Of a DNA stretch of 64,000 nt, positions 14,101 to 29,100 are shown in pieces. A program made the position numbers and the translations under genes. The notes under the pieces were generated by a model, which saw only the letters and a program-made list of their open reading frames with translations, had not been told where the DNA came from and made no database searches. Positions within the stretch are counted from its first letter, which is position 1. The number at the start of each line of letters is the position of its first letter. Source of the DNA: Antedon bifida (lineage: Eukaryota > Echinodermata > Crinoidea > Comatulida > Antedonidae); the NCBI GenBank assembly GCA_963402885.1, contig OY727100.1:9641395-9705394 (forward strand). Reading direction: 5' to 3'.

Positions 14101-17100
14101 ACTGCTGGCATGTTTTAAAGCAAAGAAATAGGACAGTGCCATGAAAATTATAACTCAATTTGCAAAAAAAAAACTAGGCTACTGATATTAACATTGTATT
14201 TCGTTAGCTTGAACTGGGATGTCTTGTATAGGGGCATTTCATCAACATTATTAATACAGTAATATTAACAATGTCAATGAGGCTAAAAAGAAAAACAGAG
14301 TTTATAGTGATATGCCTACAGTTTTAAAGAAAAGTTTTTATTGGTTTTGCAAAAAAACAAATTTGTCATCAGTAACACATTTCATATGCACCCATCTGTC
14401 TATACAGTGAAACTACATATCTATGTTTTCTCCATCTGTCTTCAACAGTTCCAATCAATAACCATGAATTAAACATTAACGTATTATACATGGCACCCAC
14501 GACTCTACTTGAATAACGTTGAAACAGTCTGACAGGTCTTACCCAATCTTACAACATACTCTTGTGATTGAAGTGAGGGGCTGTTTAGGTAATGTATAAA
14601 AATTCCCCATAAAAAAATTAGCAATGTAAACTATAGCACTGAATTGTAAAAAAGACATGCAAATAATTTACAGATATTGGCAGGCTTTCGTTTCAGGGGC
14701 AGGGGCCATAATTTAACAGAACATTAACAAAAACCTTCTCTTCATAGTGTACTTGTTTCAAAACTAAAGCTTGAAATTAAAGAAAAGGTTGATATCTTGT
14801 ACTGAGATCAACATTTTCTTTTAAAAGATTTTAAAACAAAGTTTAGAAAGCTACAGAAAAGATTGGATTCAATTACCTCTATCTTGTTCATAATGAAAGA
14901 TAAATGACACACACAACTTTGATGTGAATACTTCTATTAATTAAGATTTTCTGATTTTTATATAAATTAGACCAATAAAAGATGAATTGAATTAATTATG
15001 CTTCCCCACATCATGTCTTGCCAACCATAATATACTTGACTAAAAGCAGTATTGATGGTATATGAGCAAACCTCTCCAGAGATGGCTTACACAAAAAGTT
15101 AACAGTTCCTAAAGCATCTGTGTACCACAATGGACCAGGCCGTAAAACATGCCCTCACGTCTTATGCCTTAGAAAGCCTAATCCGAATGTCATTACTTTC
15201 CTGTTAAAGCTCTAGGATGATTATCATTACAATTTCGTACATATTTAGGTTTTTTCAAATAAACTACTTATTTATTGATAGTTTTAAATATAAATATATT
15301 ATGATTTCTATTTAATAACATCAACTAAATTCTTGCATGCAAATTATACTAATTTAAATATTCTTAGATCAGTCACAAATAATTATTAATATAAAAATAA
15401 GATTTTATAGAGGCTTGAGAACTGAACAGTATAACAAAATGTTGGACCGACACAGAAATATTTTTCCTTCCAGCTGGCAAAACTCTTAATGATTTTTCAA
15501 ATTATTTATTTTACTCTAACATTGCCCTGTGCGTTCAACGTAAGCAGTGATATGAAAGCAATGAAGGAGTGAGTCTAGGTCCGAGAACGGTAGGAATAAC
15601 AGCATGAAATTCGTGGAATGCCATAATTTGTTAGTCAAGCCACTAGCATTGAAATTCCTGTTTGTATCAATGAATTTGCTGTAGGCTACTGTCATACAGT
15701 ACTGTAGTATAGTACTGTACTGCCATATTTCAGGTGATCGCAAAACAACTTGCATCACATTGGTCTTAAACTAAAATAAACATGTGGGATGATATTTTGA
15801 TGTAATACTGTAATAATTGGAAACCTTTTTTTTTTATTACCACCAGCCTCAATCTGTATTTTTAGTAGTTTCGTGTAACATGCATTCATTCATCAGTAAG
15901 GGAGCGTGCCCAAATGTTTTTACTCCGTTTAACTTGTTGTAACGCAACTAGTTTAACGATTTACCGTTATATGCAAGCTAATTTAAATGGGGTTGGGCGT
16001 GTTCAGTGAGGCATATCAAGCCCTCCGTTTACTAGCTACTATGCTGTTATGATCACTCCATTGTTTAACGCGTAATTAACGGGAGACCGGACATGCCGTT
16101 CAGTGTTGCGTAACGATGATTCCAACGCGTTATTAACAGTCCTTGTTATGGTATGTTGCGTGAAATCCTATGATGACTCAAAATAACGGGTTATTAGCAG
16201 TCCGGTCATTGTTGTTACAACGCGTTGTTAACACGATTGTTAATTCGTTTAATAGCTTTTTGGGCTCGTATGTTATGTTATAATTATATTTATTAAAATA
16301 ATCATGTATTATACTGTATCCTAGGCCTACCGTAAAATAAAAATATATATAGGCCTAGGCCTACACGGTAAAATAAAAATATATAGGTCTAAGCATACTA
16401 TTTACGATCCGATTCATGGTATTTTTTAGCCTGGTACGTCGGGCGACACGTGTCTAAATTTCTAATAGCCGACTTTCACCTGAAAAAAAATACGCATTTT
16501 TGATCCCTGGATGTAACATGATATCGACGCGAATACCGCACTACAGAGAGCTAGGCCATGAACGATTCGTTAAAAGTACACCGCCAGACAATCGCGTAGC
16601 TATTGTTTAGATTACACTATAAACAATTAATAACAAAGAAAGCCTAGAAAGATAAGCTCCTCCTCTCGTTAAAATTGTTAAATAATTTTGCTTTGACTGA
16701 GCCATTTTGTGACGGTTTCAACTCTTATCCATAACATTTCATTAATTAAACAATCAAATATAGATTTGCACTTTAGACAATATTTTTTAAAATAATTTAT
16801 TGTATCAGTTCAGACTGTGAAGAACATGGATTTCGAAAGGTACACTTTATTTAACGCCAGGAATTCTTCTCACGGAAAAAAATGTGCTGATTGCAATCTG
16901 CATAAGCAACCAAAGATCCTGTATCTTTCTGGGATTCTGCCTTTTCCCCAGATGCATTGTTATTTGTATATGACATAAAACCTCAGTACTGTGGAATGAT
17001 GCTACTCTATATAGGCCTACTGTCATTCAATACTATCGTCCGTTAGCTCGGCGTTTAACGGACACAAACACTCAGTAACCTGTGGAATAATTCTATACTC

Positions 17101-20100
17101 TTTATGCTGTCATTCAATACTATCGTCCGTTAGATCGGCGTTTAACGGACACAAAAACTCAGTAGATTGTGGAATGATGCTACTCTACTGTAATTCAATA
17201 CTATCGTCCGTTAGATCGGCGTTTAACGGACACAAAAACTCAGTAGATTGTGGAATGATGCTACTCTACTGTAATTCAATACTATCGTCCGTTAGATCGG
17301 CGTTTAACGGACACAAAAACTCAGTAGATTGTGGAATGATGCTACTCTATTGTAATTCAATACTATCGTCCGTTAGCTCGGCGTTCAACGGACACAACAA
17401 CTCAGTAGATTGTGGAATGATGCTACTCTACTGTAATTCAATACTATCGTCCGTTAGATCGGCGTTTAACGGACACAAAAACTCAGTAACCTGTGGAATG
17501 ATGCTATAATATGCTGTCATTCAATACTATCGTCCGTTAGCTCGGCGTTTAACTGACACAAAAACTCAGTAAATTGTGGAATGATTCTACTCTATTGTAA
17601 TTCAATACTATCGTCCGTTAGCTCGGCGTTTAACGGACACAAACACTCAGTAACCTGTGGAATGATGCTATACTCTATCTGTCATTTAATACTATCGTCC
17701 GTTAGATCGGCGTTTAACGGACACAAAAACTCAGTAGATTGTGGAATGATGCTACTCTACTGTAATTCAATACTATCGTCCGTTAGATCGGCGTTTAACG
17801 GACACAAAAACTCAGTAGATTGTGGAATGATGCTACTCTACTGTAATTCAATACTATCGTCCGTTAGCTCGGCGTTTAACGGACACAAAAACTCAGTAAA
17901 TTGTGGAATGATGCTACTCTATTGTAATTCAATACTATCGTCCGTTAGCTCGGCGTTTAACGGACACAAAAACTCAGTAGATTGTGGAATGATGCTACTC
18001 TACTGTAATTCAATACTATCGTCCGTTAGATCGGCGTTTAACGGACACAAAAACTCAGTAAACTGTAGAATGATACTACACTCTATATATTAGGCCTACT
18101 GTCATTTAATAATATCGTCCGTAAACTCGGCATTTAACGGACTCAAAAACTCAGTAAAACTGTGGAATATGATGCTATATAATACTGTCATTCAATACTA
18201 TCATCCGTTAGCTCGGCGTTTAACGGACTCAAAAACCCAGTATACTGTGGAATGATGGTATACTCTATAGGCTTATGCTGTCATTCAATACTATCGTCCG
18301 TAAACTCGGCGTTTAACGGACACAGAAACTCAGTAAATTGTGGAATGATGCTACACTCTGTCATTTAATACTATCGTCCGTTAGCTCGGCGTTTAACGGA
18401 CACAAAAACTCAGTAACCTGTGGAATGATGCTATACTCTATATTATGCTGTCATTCAATACTATCGTCCGTTAGCTCGGCGTTTAACGGACACAAAAACT
18501 CAGTAAACTCCGGGAATGATGGGTATTCGAATGATGCATACTCTATATACTGTCATCTATCGCCCGTTAACTCGGCGTTTAACGGAACAACGCACTGAAT
18601 AGTAAATTCGCCCTTGGTTGAGAGCAAGTAGGGGAATTCCCTTTTTTGCGACGCCTCCCTACTGCAAGAAGGCAATTGCACATTGTTTTTATATATTTAT
18701 TTTATATATATACTGTATAAGTGTTTTGCCTATTACACCATTTAGGCCTAAATAGAAACAATAATTGTTAATGTACACAGTTTTTTTTTGTATTTTGTAA
18801 TAAACATGACACCCTAGCAGCAGCATCACGGAGGCTGCCAAAAACACCGTGGTGCGTGTGTACATCGCATCGCGGTGATAAAAAACCATGTGCTTGCTAA
18901 TAATGTGACGTCATATCGCCCAAAGTTTCATCCTCTGTTTTTCGTGTTTTGGACACTGCTACTCCTCGCGCGGCAACTACAGTCAGTAAATGTTTTAGCT
19001 CTAGATAGACGGCGACCGGTTTCTATATTGTTTGGTCCATACCGTCTCCATAAAGGCTATACATGCTGATACTATCGATACGACAGTCGGGGTTTTATCT
19101 GTGTTTACAATTTCGCCATTTTTTTTTCCGGTCAAGTGTACAGGGTAAAAAATAAAAAAGGAATTAACGTCAAGCATGCTAAACAAAAAATTAGTATATT
19201 ATAGGAATGTTCTATAAGTTGAAAATGTTCAACAAAAATTGTGGAATTGTAGATGCTGATAATTTAATGTTGGGTAAGGTTGTTTTAACAGCATTTTTTT
19301 GCCGTTGAAATGACGGTTTACCACATCATCTGCAGTTTCAAGGCCCTTTCTACAGCAATTGCCGTCGATCTTCATATTATTATTAGATATTATTGTATTG
19401 AACTCTGTAATGTGTGGTGTGATATTGTCAGTACAAGGGTCCGTTAAATGAGCGTTTAACGAATATAAAAACGATCTGTTAGGTCGGCGTTTAACGGACG
19501 AAAACAACGGACGTTGTTCTTCCGTTGTACGCGTTAGATAGTAAATTCAATTTCATTGTACAGTATTAACCACTATGATACGCTCTGCTGAGTACAGACC
19601 GCCCAACTCATTAACGTTTTGCATATTATTAACGCATTTAAAAGTCTATTAACGGAGTAAAAACATTTGGGCACGCTCCCTAAAAAAAGAAATGACAGTG
19701 ATATGCTGGTGCGATATTCCAACTAAAAATGGTGATGTTTGGAATAAAAAATATTCTTCTTTTTGTATTTGTTCTTCTCACTCCAAAGAAAAGAGCTAAT
19801 GTTGGTTTATCCAGGTAAACTAGGCACAAAATAGATAAAGACTATGTTTGCTCTATTAGAAACAATACATAATGTAAATAAAACATACTGTAGTATAAAA
19901 ATAAAAATCTGAAAAAAAACCCCCAAAACGTTTAGTGCCCTATAGCAGTGGATAGAAGCTGTTGTGGAATTTCAGTCATACGGTACTTTGGGTAAACTTT
20001 TACTTTTATTAGGACCTGTTTCTGCTGTTGAACAAAATACTGAGCATTTGAACCGATGTGAATAAATTACTTACAATTTTGGCAGCAGAAACATGCACAT

Positions 20101-23100
20101 TTTTTCAAAAACCGATTAATTGGCAATGGCATTAAAACAAACAATCGCTTTAAAACAAACAATCGCTTGTGTGTTTCGTATTATGCAAACTTTTATAGCT
20201 AAAAGCCAAACAACTCTGTCATTAACCTTACTTTGATTATCTTACAATATGATTTTAAACATTTTTTGGGATCACAAATGTGTGAGAAATGCAACCATAC
20301 ATAAATTCATGTAAAAAAAACGTTATTTGGCTTTAACCGGCAGAAACAAGCCATGAGATACTATTATGCTTCACACTTTACTATACTTCTACACTCCTGT
20401 GAGCAAAGTAATTTGCATACAGTAAATTACATAACATTAACAACCTAATGAATTATTTATGTTTTAATATTCATTACTAAGTACATCATGTAATTGTGTT
20501 ATGAGCATGAGCAGCATCAGAATTGGGGAGCCTCTTAGGATTGCTAATCCAGGGGTCTTTGTCCTCTATATTATAACGCCACTGCAGTTACTGACATCAA
20601 GAGAACCATATGTATTTCCCCTGGCCTTATCCCTACAATGGGGGTATTGTTATACTGTAAATGAGGCAACTAAAAGCAAAAGGCTGCAAAATACAGTTTC
20701 TACAAGAATTCAGAAGAACAAGTAATGAAATTACTCATGACTACAGTTATTCATCTAAGAACACTAAACTGACACAAAACAGTTGTATCACAGTTTTCCC
20801 AACAATACATTGGCAAACAGTATCCAATGATCCGAACGTGTCAGCTATTGAAAATGTGTGATGTATTGTGTTCATTTTTTTAGAATAGATTAATCTTTAA
20901 TAAAGTATAGAAATACTTGTAACTGAAAAGTAAGCACATTTTCAAAGTTAAAATTTTAAAGAAAAATCAAAGACAGGTAAACAAAGAATATTAATAAATC
21001 AATTATGCAGTAAATCAGTCTTCTGCAAGTAATTTGATAAAACTAATACTTTTGTTACTATTCTCTTCATGTAAAACAATAATTAACAATTTTAATGCAA
21101 AAAAAGGTTATACTGTATACCTGTATAGTAATATTATTTCTATTCACTGGACTACTCAATGTATTTATGAGAAATACTCCAACAATGCTTTTACACAATA
21201 TTAATAACACAATTTATATAATTAACTCCTTGCTATCAATGCATGCAATGCCAAGATATTGCAAGAAAAGCCATTGATAAAGTGCATTACTAAAGTCATT
21301 GGCCCTCCCCTCACTCTATTCCTGATCTCACTCCTCCCTACTAATATAAGCTATCTTTATTTTGCCTCCCAAGTTGAGTATTCAAGGATAACCAAGTCTG
21401 GTGAGGTACAAACTTTATTATATAACTAATATTTCCCAACAATTTAGAATAGAATGAAACCGGAAAAGAGATTCTCAACACCCATGGATAATGCTGGCAG
21501 GAACCAAGATTCATTCCTATCGGATTGCATTAACTTGAAAACTAACTGGCACGAGTTGAACATTGTCATTTTCACACTGTGTTTCAATCTTCAATATGAA
21601 TTTCAAATGATAACAAACACACAACTGTTAATGATCGCATTACTACTATGGGATTACTACTATGGGATTACTACTATGGGATTACTACTATGAAATTACT
21701 ACTATGAGATTACTACTATGGGATTACTACTATGGGATTACTACTATGAGATTACTACTATGGCATTACTACTATGGCATTACTACTATGGCATTACTAC
21801 TATGGGATTCTACAGTAAGTGGTAAATAATTTTTGTACACATTCACCACCCATTCAAGAGCAAAATTATTAATCATTGATATTGTAATAATGTTTGATTG
21901 ATTTCTCAAAATATGATAAAATAAGTTCTGCTAAAATATTTTGGTATACAATGAGTCATACAATGTGTAGATTGACCTGAAATCCAGACCAAAAGTCAAC
22001 ATTGGGATTATACCCAGGGATATGCCTGTTTGTGAAATCAGACATACAGTAGAGGGAGGACATACCGTAATATTAATCATTTGAATATATCACTATACAG
22101 TACAAAAACCCATACTAAGGAGATACTTTTGTATGGTGTAATATGTGTTGTCTGTCGTTCATTCCACAGGAAAGTGTGACTTCAATAGAGTATCCTCTAA
22201 ATAAGGGTGTCCCCTGAATAGGTGTGTCCTCTGAATAGGTGTGTCCCCTGAATAGGTGTGTCCTCTGAATAGGGGTATCCTATGAATAGGGGTGTCCTCT
22301 GAATAATATATTCATAGGATATAAAGTTCAATAGTACTTTAAAAAAGGTAGAAAATGAAAGGATGAATTTTTCAATACAGCATTACATACACACACAAAA
22401 AGGCCTACACATTATGATTGGGAATGTTATCATGGCAGTGACTGTAGTAGGCCTAGTATTATATTAATTGGTTAATAATTGGTATAACAATTCTGAAATT
22501 CTCATTGCAAACATCATGCCATCATATGTAATATCTATTTAAAATCAAATATGATATGCTCATTAGCTGCAATCTCGCAAACGAATTGCAATTTAAACAT
22601 TTGACATTTCTTTCTGGCATTCTGGCAAACTAAAGTTTACACTTTTTGTACATTATTTCTGAGTGTTCTTTTTAGAGAAGTAGAAATCAAAGAAATTCAA
22701 ATTTAATCTATTATTAATCTATATACCAGCACAAACGAGGAAAGGTGGAGCAGATGTGGTCACCTTCTACAACTAGACTCAGATCCCAGTAAGAAAAAAG
22801 TCAAGAGACCAAGAGAACCACCCAAAATAACATGGATAAAAATAGAGAATGATATGAAAAAAATAAAGTGTTACACACTTTAGTCTTGTTAAGGGCGCTA
22901 TGTCGCAAGATGTCCAGCGTTCATGGTGATAATATAATTTTATAGTTGACTTCAAATAACATAATTTGGATCATGATTCGAGTATGCCTATCAGGTTTTA
23001 TGAATTAAATTGAAATAAAAACTCTCTGTACAGTATTTGCTAAGTTCAAACCTGAAGAAATTGCAGTGTTTTAAGTTGAGTAAGAGGTAAATACTTCGCC

Positions 23101-26100
23101 CTTTGTAAATCAAAGTATTTTGCAGAAACGAAATGTAATATTCAATTAAACCATGCTATTATCTTTACTGGTTCGGTTTTGCGATAGTGACGTTGAACCA
23201 ATATTTAATTCTCAATTGGCCTTAAAATTATCGCTGAATAAACTTATAATCTGAACCTAGTATCTAAAATAAACATACAATAGTACAGATAAGTAAGTAA
23301 GTAAGTAATCAAGGGACCACTTTTTGTAAAAGCTAGTGACACTGACAGTGACATTTTCTGTGATATTACCAAATAATTTCTTGAAAGTTTCTTTTTTTGC
23401 ATTTTACGATAAATCCCTATTATTATATTATTTTCCCACATTTTACAATTACATACAAAAATTTACGTTGAAATCGAAACGAAATAAGAATAAAGAAAAA
23501 ATAATTGAAAATTCAAGAAAAAAATAACTACATCTAAAAAAACAGTTCATACAGTACTTACACTCTGAGCTGTAATTGAAGAATAAAAATGTATTAATTT
23601 TAGTTTATTTACTTTAAAACTAAAAATAAAATACCATCAATATGATTAAATCGTAATTAAATATTATCAAAATATTATTGTTTTTCATTTCTGTATATTT
23701 TAAAATCATAAACAAAGGCATTAAACCAAATTGAATACGGCTTCAGTCTGGTTTCAGGCTGTCACCCCGGGACTTAATTACACGCATAGATGTTATGATA
23801 GGCGATCAATAGATAGCGTTCAAACTATTTATAATTTCTAAAGGTGAATTGCTCGTCAAACCTGAGAGTATTGATACCAGTAGGTAAAAGCCAATATGTG
23901 ACAGCATAAACGGATATTATGACTCAAAATGATACCCGAATTAATTTAAAGGCCTGCAGGTCCACGCCGAGATGTCAATAAAGTACATGCTTTACTTCTG
24001 ATGTTAATGGATCATGATGAAATTCTAGATTATGAACTGTCCGAAATAAAGAATGAATACAAATTGTAGAATCCTTGTTTTCAATCACAATTTGTTCATA
24101 TAGAAGTGCAAAAGATTTATTTATTTTTTATTTCTACAATATTTGACGATGGTATAAAAGTATCTGAACATGATTTAAACATTTTCTGTCATTATAATAG
24201 ATATTCTGAACATTTCCTACAGTTTTCCTTTTTTGGGACACAAACCTCTACTACTACTCTATTTACACCCATAGTAAATACTGAGGAAAATGTTGTTGGC
24301 TAATAACCAGAAACCAAAACAACAGAATTCGATTTAAGTTTACTGCACAACTTTTAATAGTAACTGTCCATTTTGGCCAGTCAATTTTTTTAAGAAAATG
24401 TCAAGTGTGTTAAATTTATTATGGCCAGTATTAAAATTCAGGCCTGAAAAAATTAAGTTTACTAACTCAGAGGGGGCCAGTTAAAAATAATCTTAAGGAT
24501 GACAGAGCCCTGTTTTACCAATTGTTTCTTTTAACCACAGTACTTCATTCTATCTTCTATCTAATTTCAACAATTTACATTACAATAACATTTTCAACCT
24601 TGTTTTTACCAACATTCTTTAATATTGAGGTCAAAGTGCATTATTATTTGCTGTTGACTACATTTAGCAACAAATTGGCAAACTGTCTGTCTCTCACTCA
24701 CTCAGGGAATAGGTACAACTAGAGGGTACTCCGAGAGTACAAACCTCCGCCTACTGTAACATTCCCCTACATAAAATGCCCCCTGAATATTTTTTTTTTA
24801 CATTTTTGTTATTAGTTCAAGTGTAAATATGTTAACTGCACACTACAAAGTTGTGGATGACAGTGTGGTGTAATGGTTATGGGCAATTCCACGGTGACGG
24901 AATTACACATTTTCCATAATTTTAAATTTTAATTCCTTGTATCTTTTTTAGTTTAAGGCAGATTTCAAAACAAGTTTAATAGTTTAATAGCTAGTGATTC
25001 TACTAATTATTTACACAAAAAAAAAATTAAAAAACCAACCATATTTTTTTATAATATCATAAAACATATATCGTGACGGAATTTCGCAGAAAAACCACCT
25101 CATTTTTACCCCTAAACATTTCATTAAAACTCTGTGAATTGTACTGGAAATTAAAAAAATTAATACATTCAATTTAGCCATTATTTAATGTAGTATTGAA
25201 CATAAGTTTTTGTTTTTAAAAAAAAGTTTCAGTTTTTGATATATAGTAATAATTTGACACATGGTCCTGTGACGGAATTACAGTGACGGAATTACCTCTG
25301 AAATTGAAATCTGCAGACCATCTTTAAATTTATTTAATAAGGGTTTCCGAATAATTTTAAGGCAAAACACAATATATTAAGAAAAAACAGTCTTACAAAA
25401 TTGTTGCAATGTTAAAAAAAAAACTTTATTTTATTTGAACTAATGGTTCTAAAAACAGATATTAATATCACAAAAATATGAACTTATTTTGTTTTTAATA
25501 TATGGATTATATTAGAGTATTTTGAATTAGCTAAATATAATAATGAACACATACCAATATCTGATAAGAATAAAATTACATTTTCTATTTAAGTATTATG
25601 ATATTTAGGTGAAATATGAATATGATTACGGAATTATACAGTTGAATTAATGTTATTTACATGTTTAAGTTAACAGTGACTATTGACCGTATTCCAAAAA
25701 ACATTTTATCCCATAGTCTGTGGAAGTGGTTCTTTAAAGTGATACCTTTCTTTAGAGTCCATCAATGGTGCTGGGAGTACAGATACAATTTGATCTCTAT
25801 TAATTATCCCATAAGTCCCAACCAAGACGCTCTCTATACCTCCTGGATCTTTCTTTAGATGATAACGGCATGACTGGTTAAGTTTCTATTGATTGCTTTT
25901 CCGATAATTGGTTGATAAATGAAAACAATATTACTTCAATTGCCTAGATATACCTATAGGTAAGAAGTCAGGTGTCACCCACATTACTTGTCACCCAATA
26001 GAAACAATGCAAATAAGGTATGCGTTGTCATGAATAGCCAATAGAAATTTAAAAAGAATTGTTTATTTCGTACTAATGGGAGTTGTTCTTTCTGTACAAT

Positions 26101-29100
26101 TGGAATTATTCTGAGAGTGCAAGTGAGTCACATGAATTAGTTTTAATTATGAGAAAAGTCTGGAAGTTATGTAATACAGTAACTTATTCTGTACATTGGA
26201 CATTGTTCGCATTTCGTTAATGGCAGGTGTGGTAAATAACAAAATAAATTATTAGAGTTCCTAGGCCTGAGAAAAAAATTGAATAAAAGAAGCCATAGAT
26301 CCATACTAATAAACAACCACATAAACTTTGTACAAATTTTGCTGGTAGCTGAGAAAAAGTTGCTTAAAAAATGTTTTTGTATCAATACTATGTTAAATAA
26401 TAGTGTTGTGGAATTACGTAATTCCACAACCAATGATTTGTGACGGAATTTCAGTTTTAAAACTTCAATAACTTAAGAAATAAAAAAAATTAAAAACAAT
26501 AATTATCATAATATAATGTCTATACTCTTGCTTGATTTGCATTAGTCTTGATTTTTTACAGAAGTTATTATTTTATTAGAAATCCTAAAAAAAAACCACT
26601 TTTCTGTGTCGGAATTACAAAATATGATACATTATTATTGGGCCAAATTTAATTAATGTAAAATCAGAAATTAATTTTTTTTTTTGTCTTGTGTCTAAAA
26701 TTTAATGTACTAAACTGAAATAACATGGATTTTAACTTTTTACACCACTCCTGATTATTTATTACTGAAGCTGAAAAGGTCATACATTTCTCATTTTCAT
26801 TACATTTTTAAGTATCAATTTTTGAATCAAATTTTCCATATCATATCAAGTCCCTAATTTTTTTTTTTTCATATAACCTAATTCTCTATAAAATAATCTT
26901 TAATTTGATACCAAATATAGTTTGAATGGTTTAATTTGAAAAAATGGAAAAAAATCCTCTGCACTATGGAATTGCCCTTATGTATCCAGCCTCTCAAAGT
27001 TGAGATCGCTGGTTCAAGTCCCACTGAGGTTTTTTTTTTTATTATTTTTTATTTTGTTTTTTTTAGTGTTTTGTGGACCTTGATCTTTGACCCTGACCCT
27101 TCAAAATTTAACCACAATTATATGATGTGTCATTGATCATTGTGGCTAAGTTTGGTGAGAATCGGATAAAAACTGTGGTCTCTAGGCAGTAAAATAGTTT
27201 TTTGTTAGTTGTGACCTTGACCTATTACCTTTTCCCCTCAAATGCGAACTCGTCCGAGCTTTTGAGGCATAGATCATTGTTGCCAAATTTGGTGAGAATC
27301 GGATAAAAACTGTAGCCTCCAGGCTGTTCAGACACACACACAAACACACACACAAACATACAGGGGTGAAAACATAACCTCCTTGGCGGAGGTAATTACC
27401 TTTATGGGTAAACAGTAGAATTTACCTAGGCTCTAGTACTGTAGAGAAGAAGCATACAAACACCATACAGTATGCTATGCTTGACATTTAGAGTTTCCCA
27501 GGAGAACACGAGGAAAGGAAATGAATTCCAAACGAAACAAACACTACTAATCACATAGCTCAACTTTGGACTGAAATGATACTGTAGCAACGACGCAATT
27601 CTGTAAATCAATTTTTTATCAGGTAACAGTGAATCAAGATCAAATTGAGCGCAACGATGATCGGAAACACGGTTCTAAGAATGATGATGAGATTCAGAGT
27701 AGACCATTTTTTTTTAATGCTGGGCTTCGTCGGAAGGAAGGGTAACCCAGTGTAAAATTTTGATTGAAATTTTGTCAGATACAACTTAACAGTAAATAAA
27801 GGAGTATGTTTATATTACAGTGTAGGTGATTCGATTTTACCAACCACCCCCAACAAAAAATAGAAGCAAACAAAGGATTGTGGGGTCTAACTACGGACAC
27901 AAATTTGAGTAACATGAGTTACATAGGCTTCTGCATGGAAGTGGACAGTACATGCCTGCTGTATTTTTGGTGTGTTCTACTGTAGAACAGAACAATAGGA
28001 CCTACAACCAAGACTCAATTCCAGATACTGACATATGGGTGCGTTTACAGTAGGAAGGTTGAAGTTTCACAGATAACTTCAAGAACCTTAATGGCTGTTG
28101 GTCTAGATTTAGCGGGGCTTCGGAGGCATGTGTCGACCCCAGCAAATATGCAGGGTATACATCGGTCCTTTGGGATGTGATTAAAATTGTTTTCTGAACG
28201 GCTTACTAGATTCAAGGATTTCTCTGACGCCAGCAACATGTTCCGGTGTAAAACATATTGTAAAGGAAACCTGTCAACTGATCATTCTCAATAGCATTTT
28301 TTTTTCTTGTGTAAAAAGTGATTATGTAGAGAAATTAATACTTGTACAATGTGATTACCAATACCACCAGCAGCATTAAATGTTAATTAGTAAAGAGAAT
28401 AGTAATTCCCATTTCACACATATTTATTCATACATTAAATTTGCATTAATAATAATTTCATAATGTGTCGCTCTAGTACTCTGTTAAAAACAGTCGCTCT
28501 AGTACTCTGTTAAAAATATAAGTAAAAGACATTAAAGAAAAAAAGTAATCAGCAGTAAGTTAACAAAGAGAACAAAACTAACGCATACAATGAAATAGTA
28601 TCGGCTCGAACAACAATACAAACACACAACAACTTTTCTACTATACCAATCTACAAATTTAGAATTCCACTGTTGATGACAACTCACAAGCTGTAATAAC
28701 ACCCCTCCTCCCCCCACCCAGGCTGTATTCGAACATACAGTAAAGCCATTGGTAGATTACAAAATACAATCTGAGTATTAATCCCATCGTCCAATTTTGG
28801 CAAAATTTTATACCCACACTATACTCATGTATACAGTAATTAAAAAACAATATGTAATAAAATCATCATCTGCATGGAATGATCCTCCCATGTAATATGA
28901 CAAAACAGAAACTAGAAAGTATTTACTTTTATCAAAGCATGCAAAAAAATGATAACCTGAAACTATTTACTTAATAAATAATATTTATAAAATGACCTTG
29001 AAAGCTTTCCAAAACAATAATCTTAAAATTGTAGAAATTGCCTGGAGCAACCTGCATACAATTGTTCAAGCTTTATAAAAATGGAAAATATTTTATGCTT

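Noticed and set aside
28045-28239. Minus-strand open frame in a less AT-rich patch
   Set aside because: The patch stands out in base composition, but the 64-residue translation matches no family I know and lacks clear splice sites; it may be a repeat fragment.
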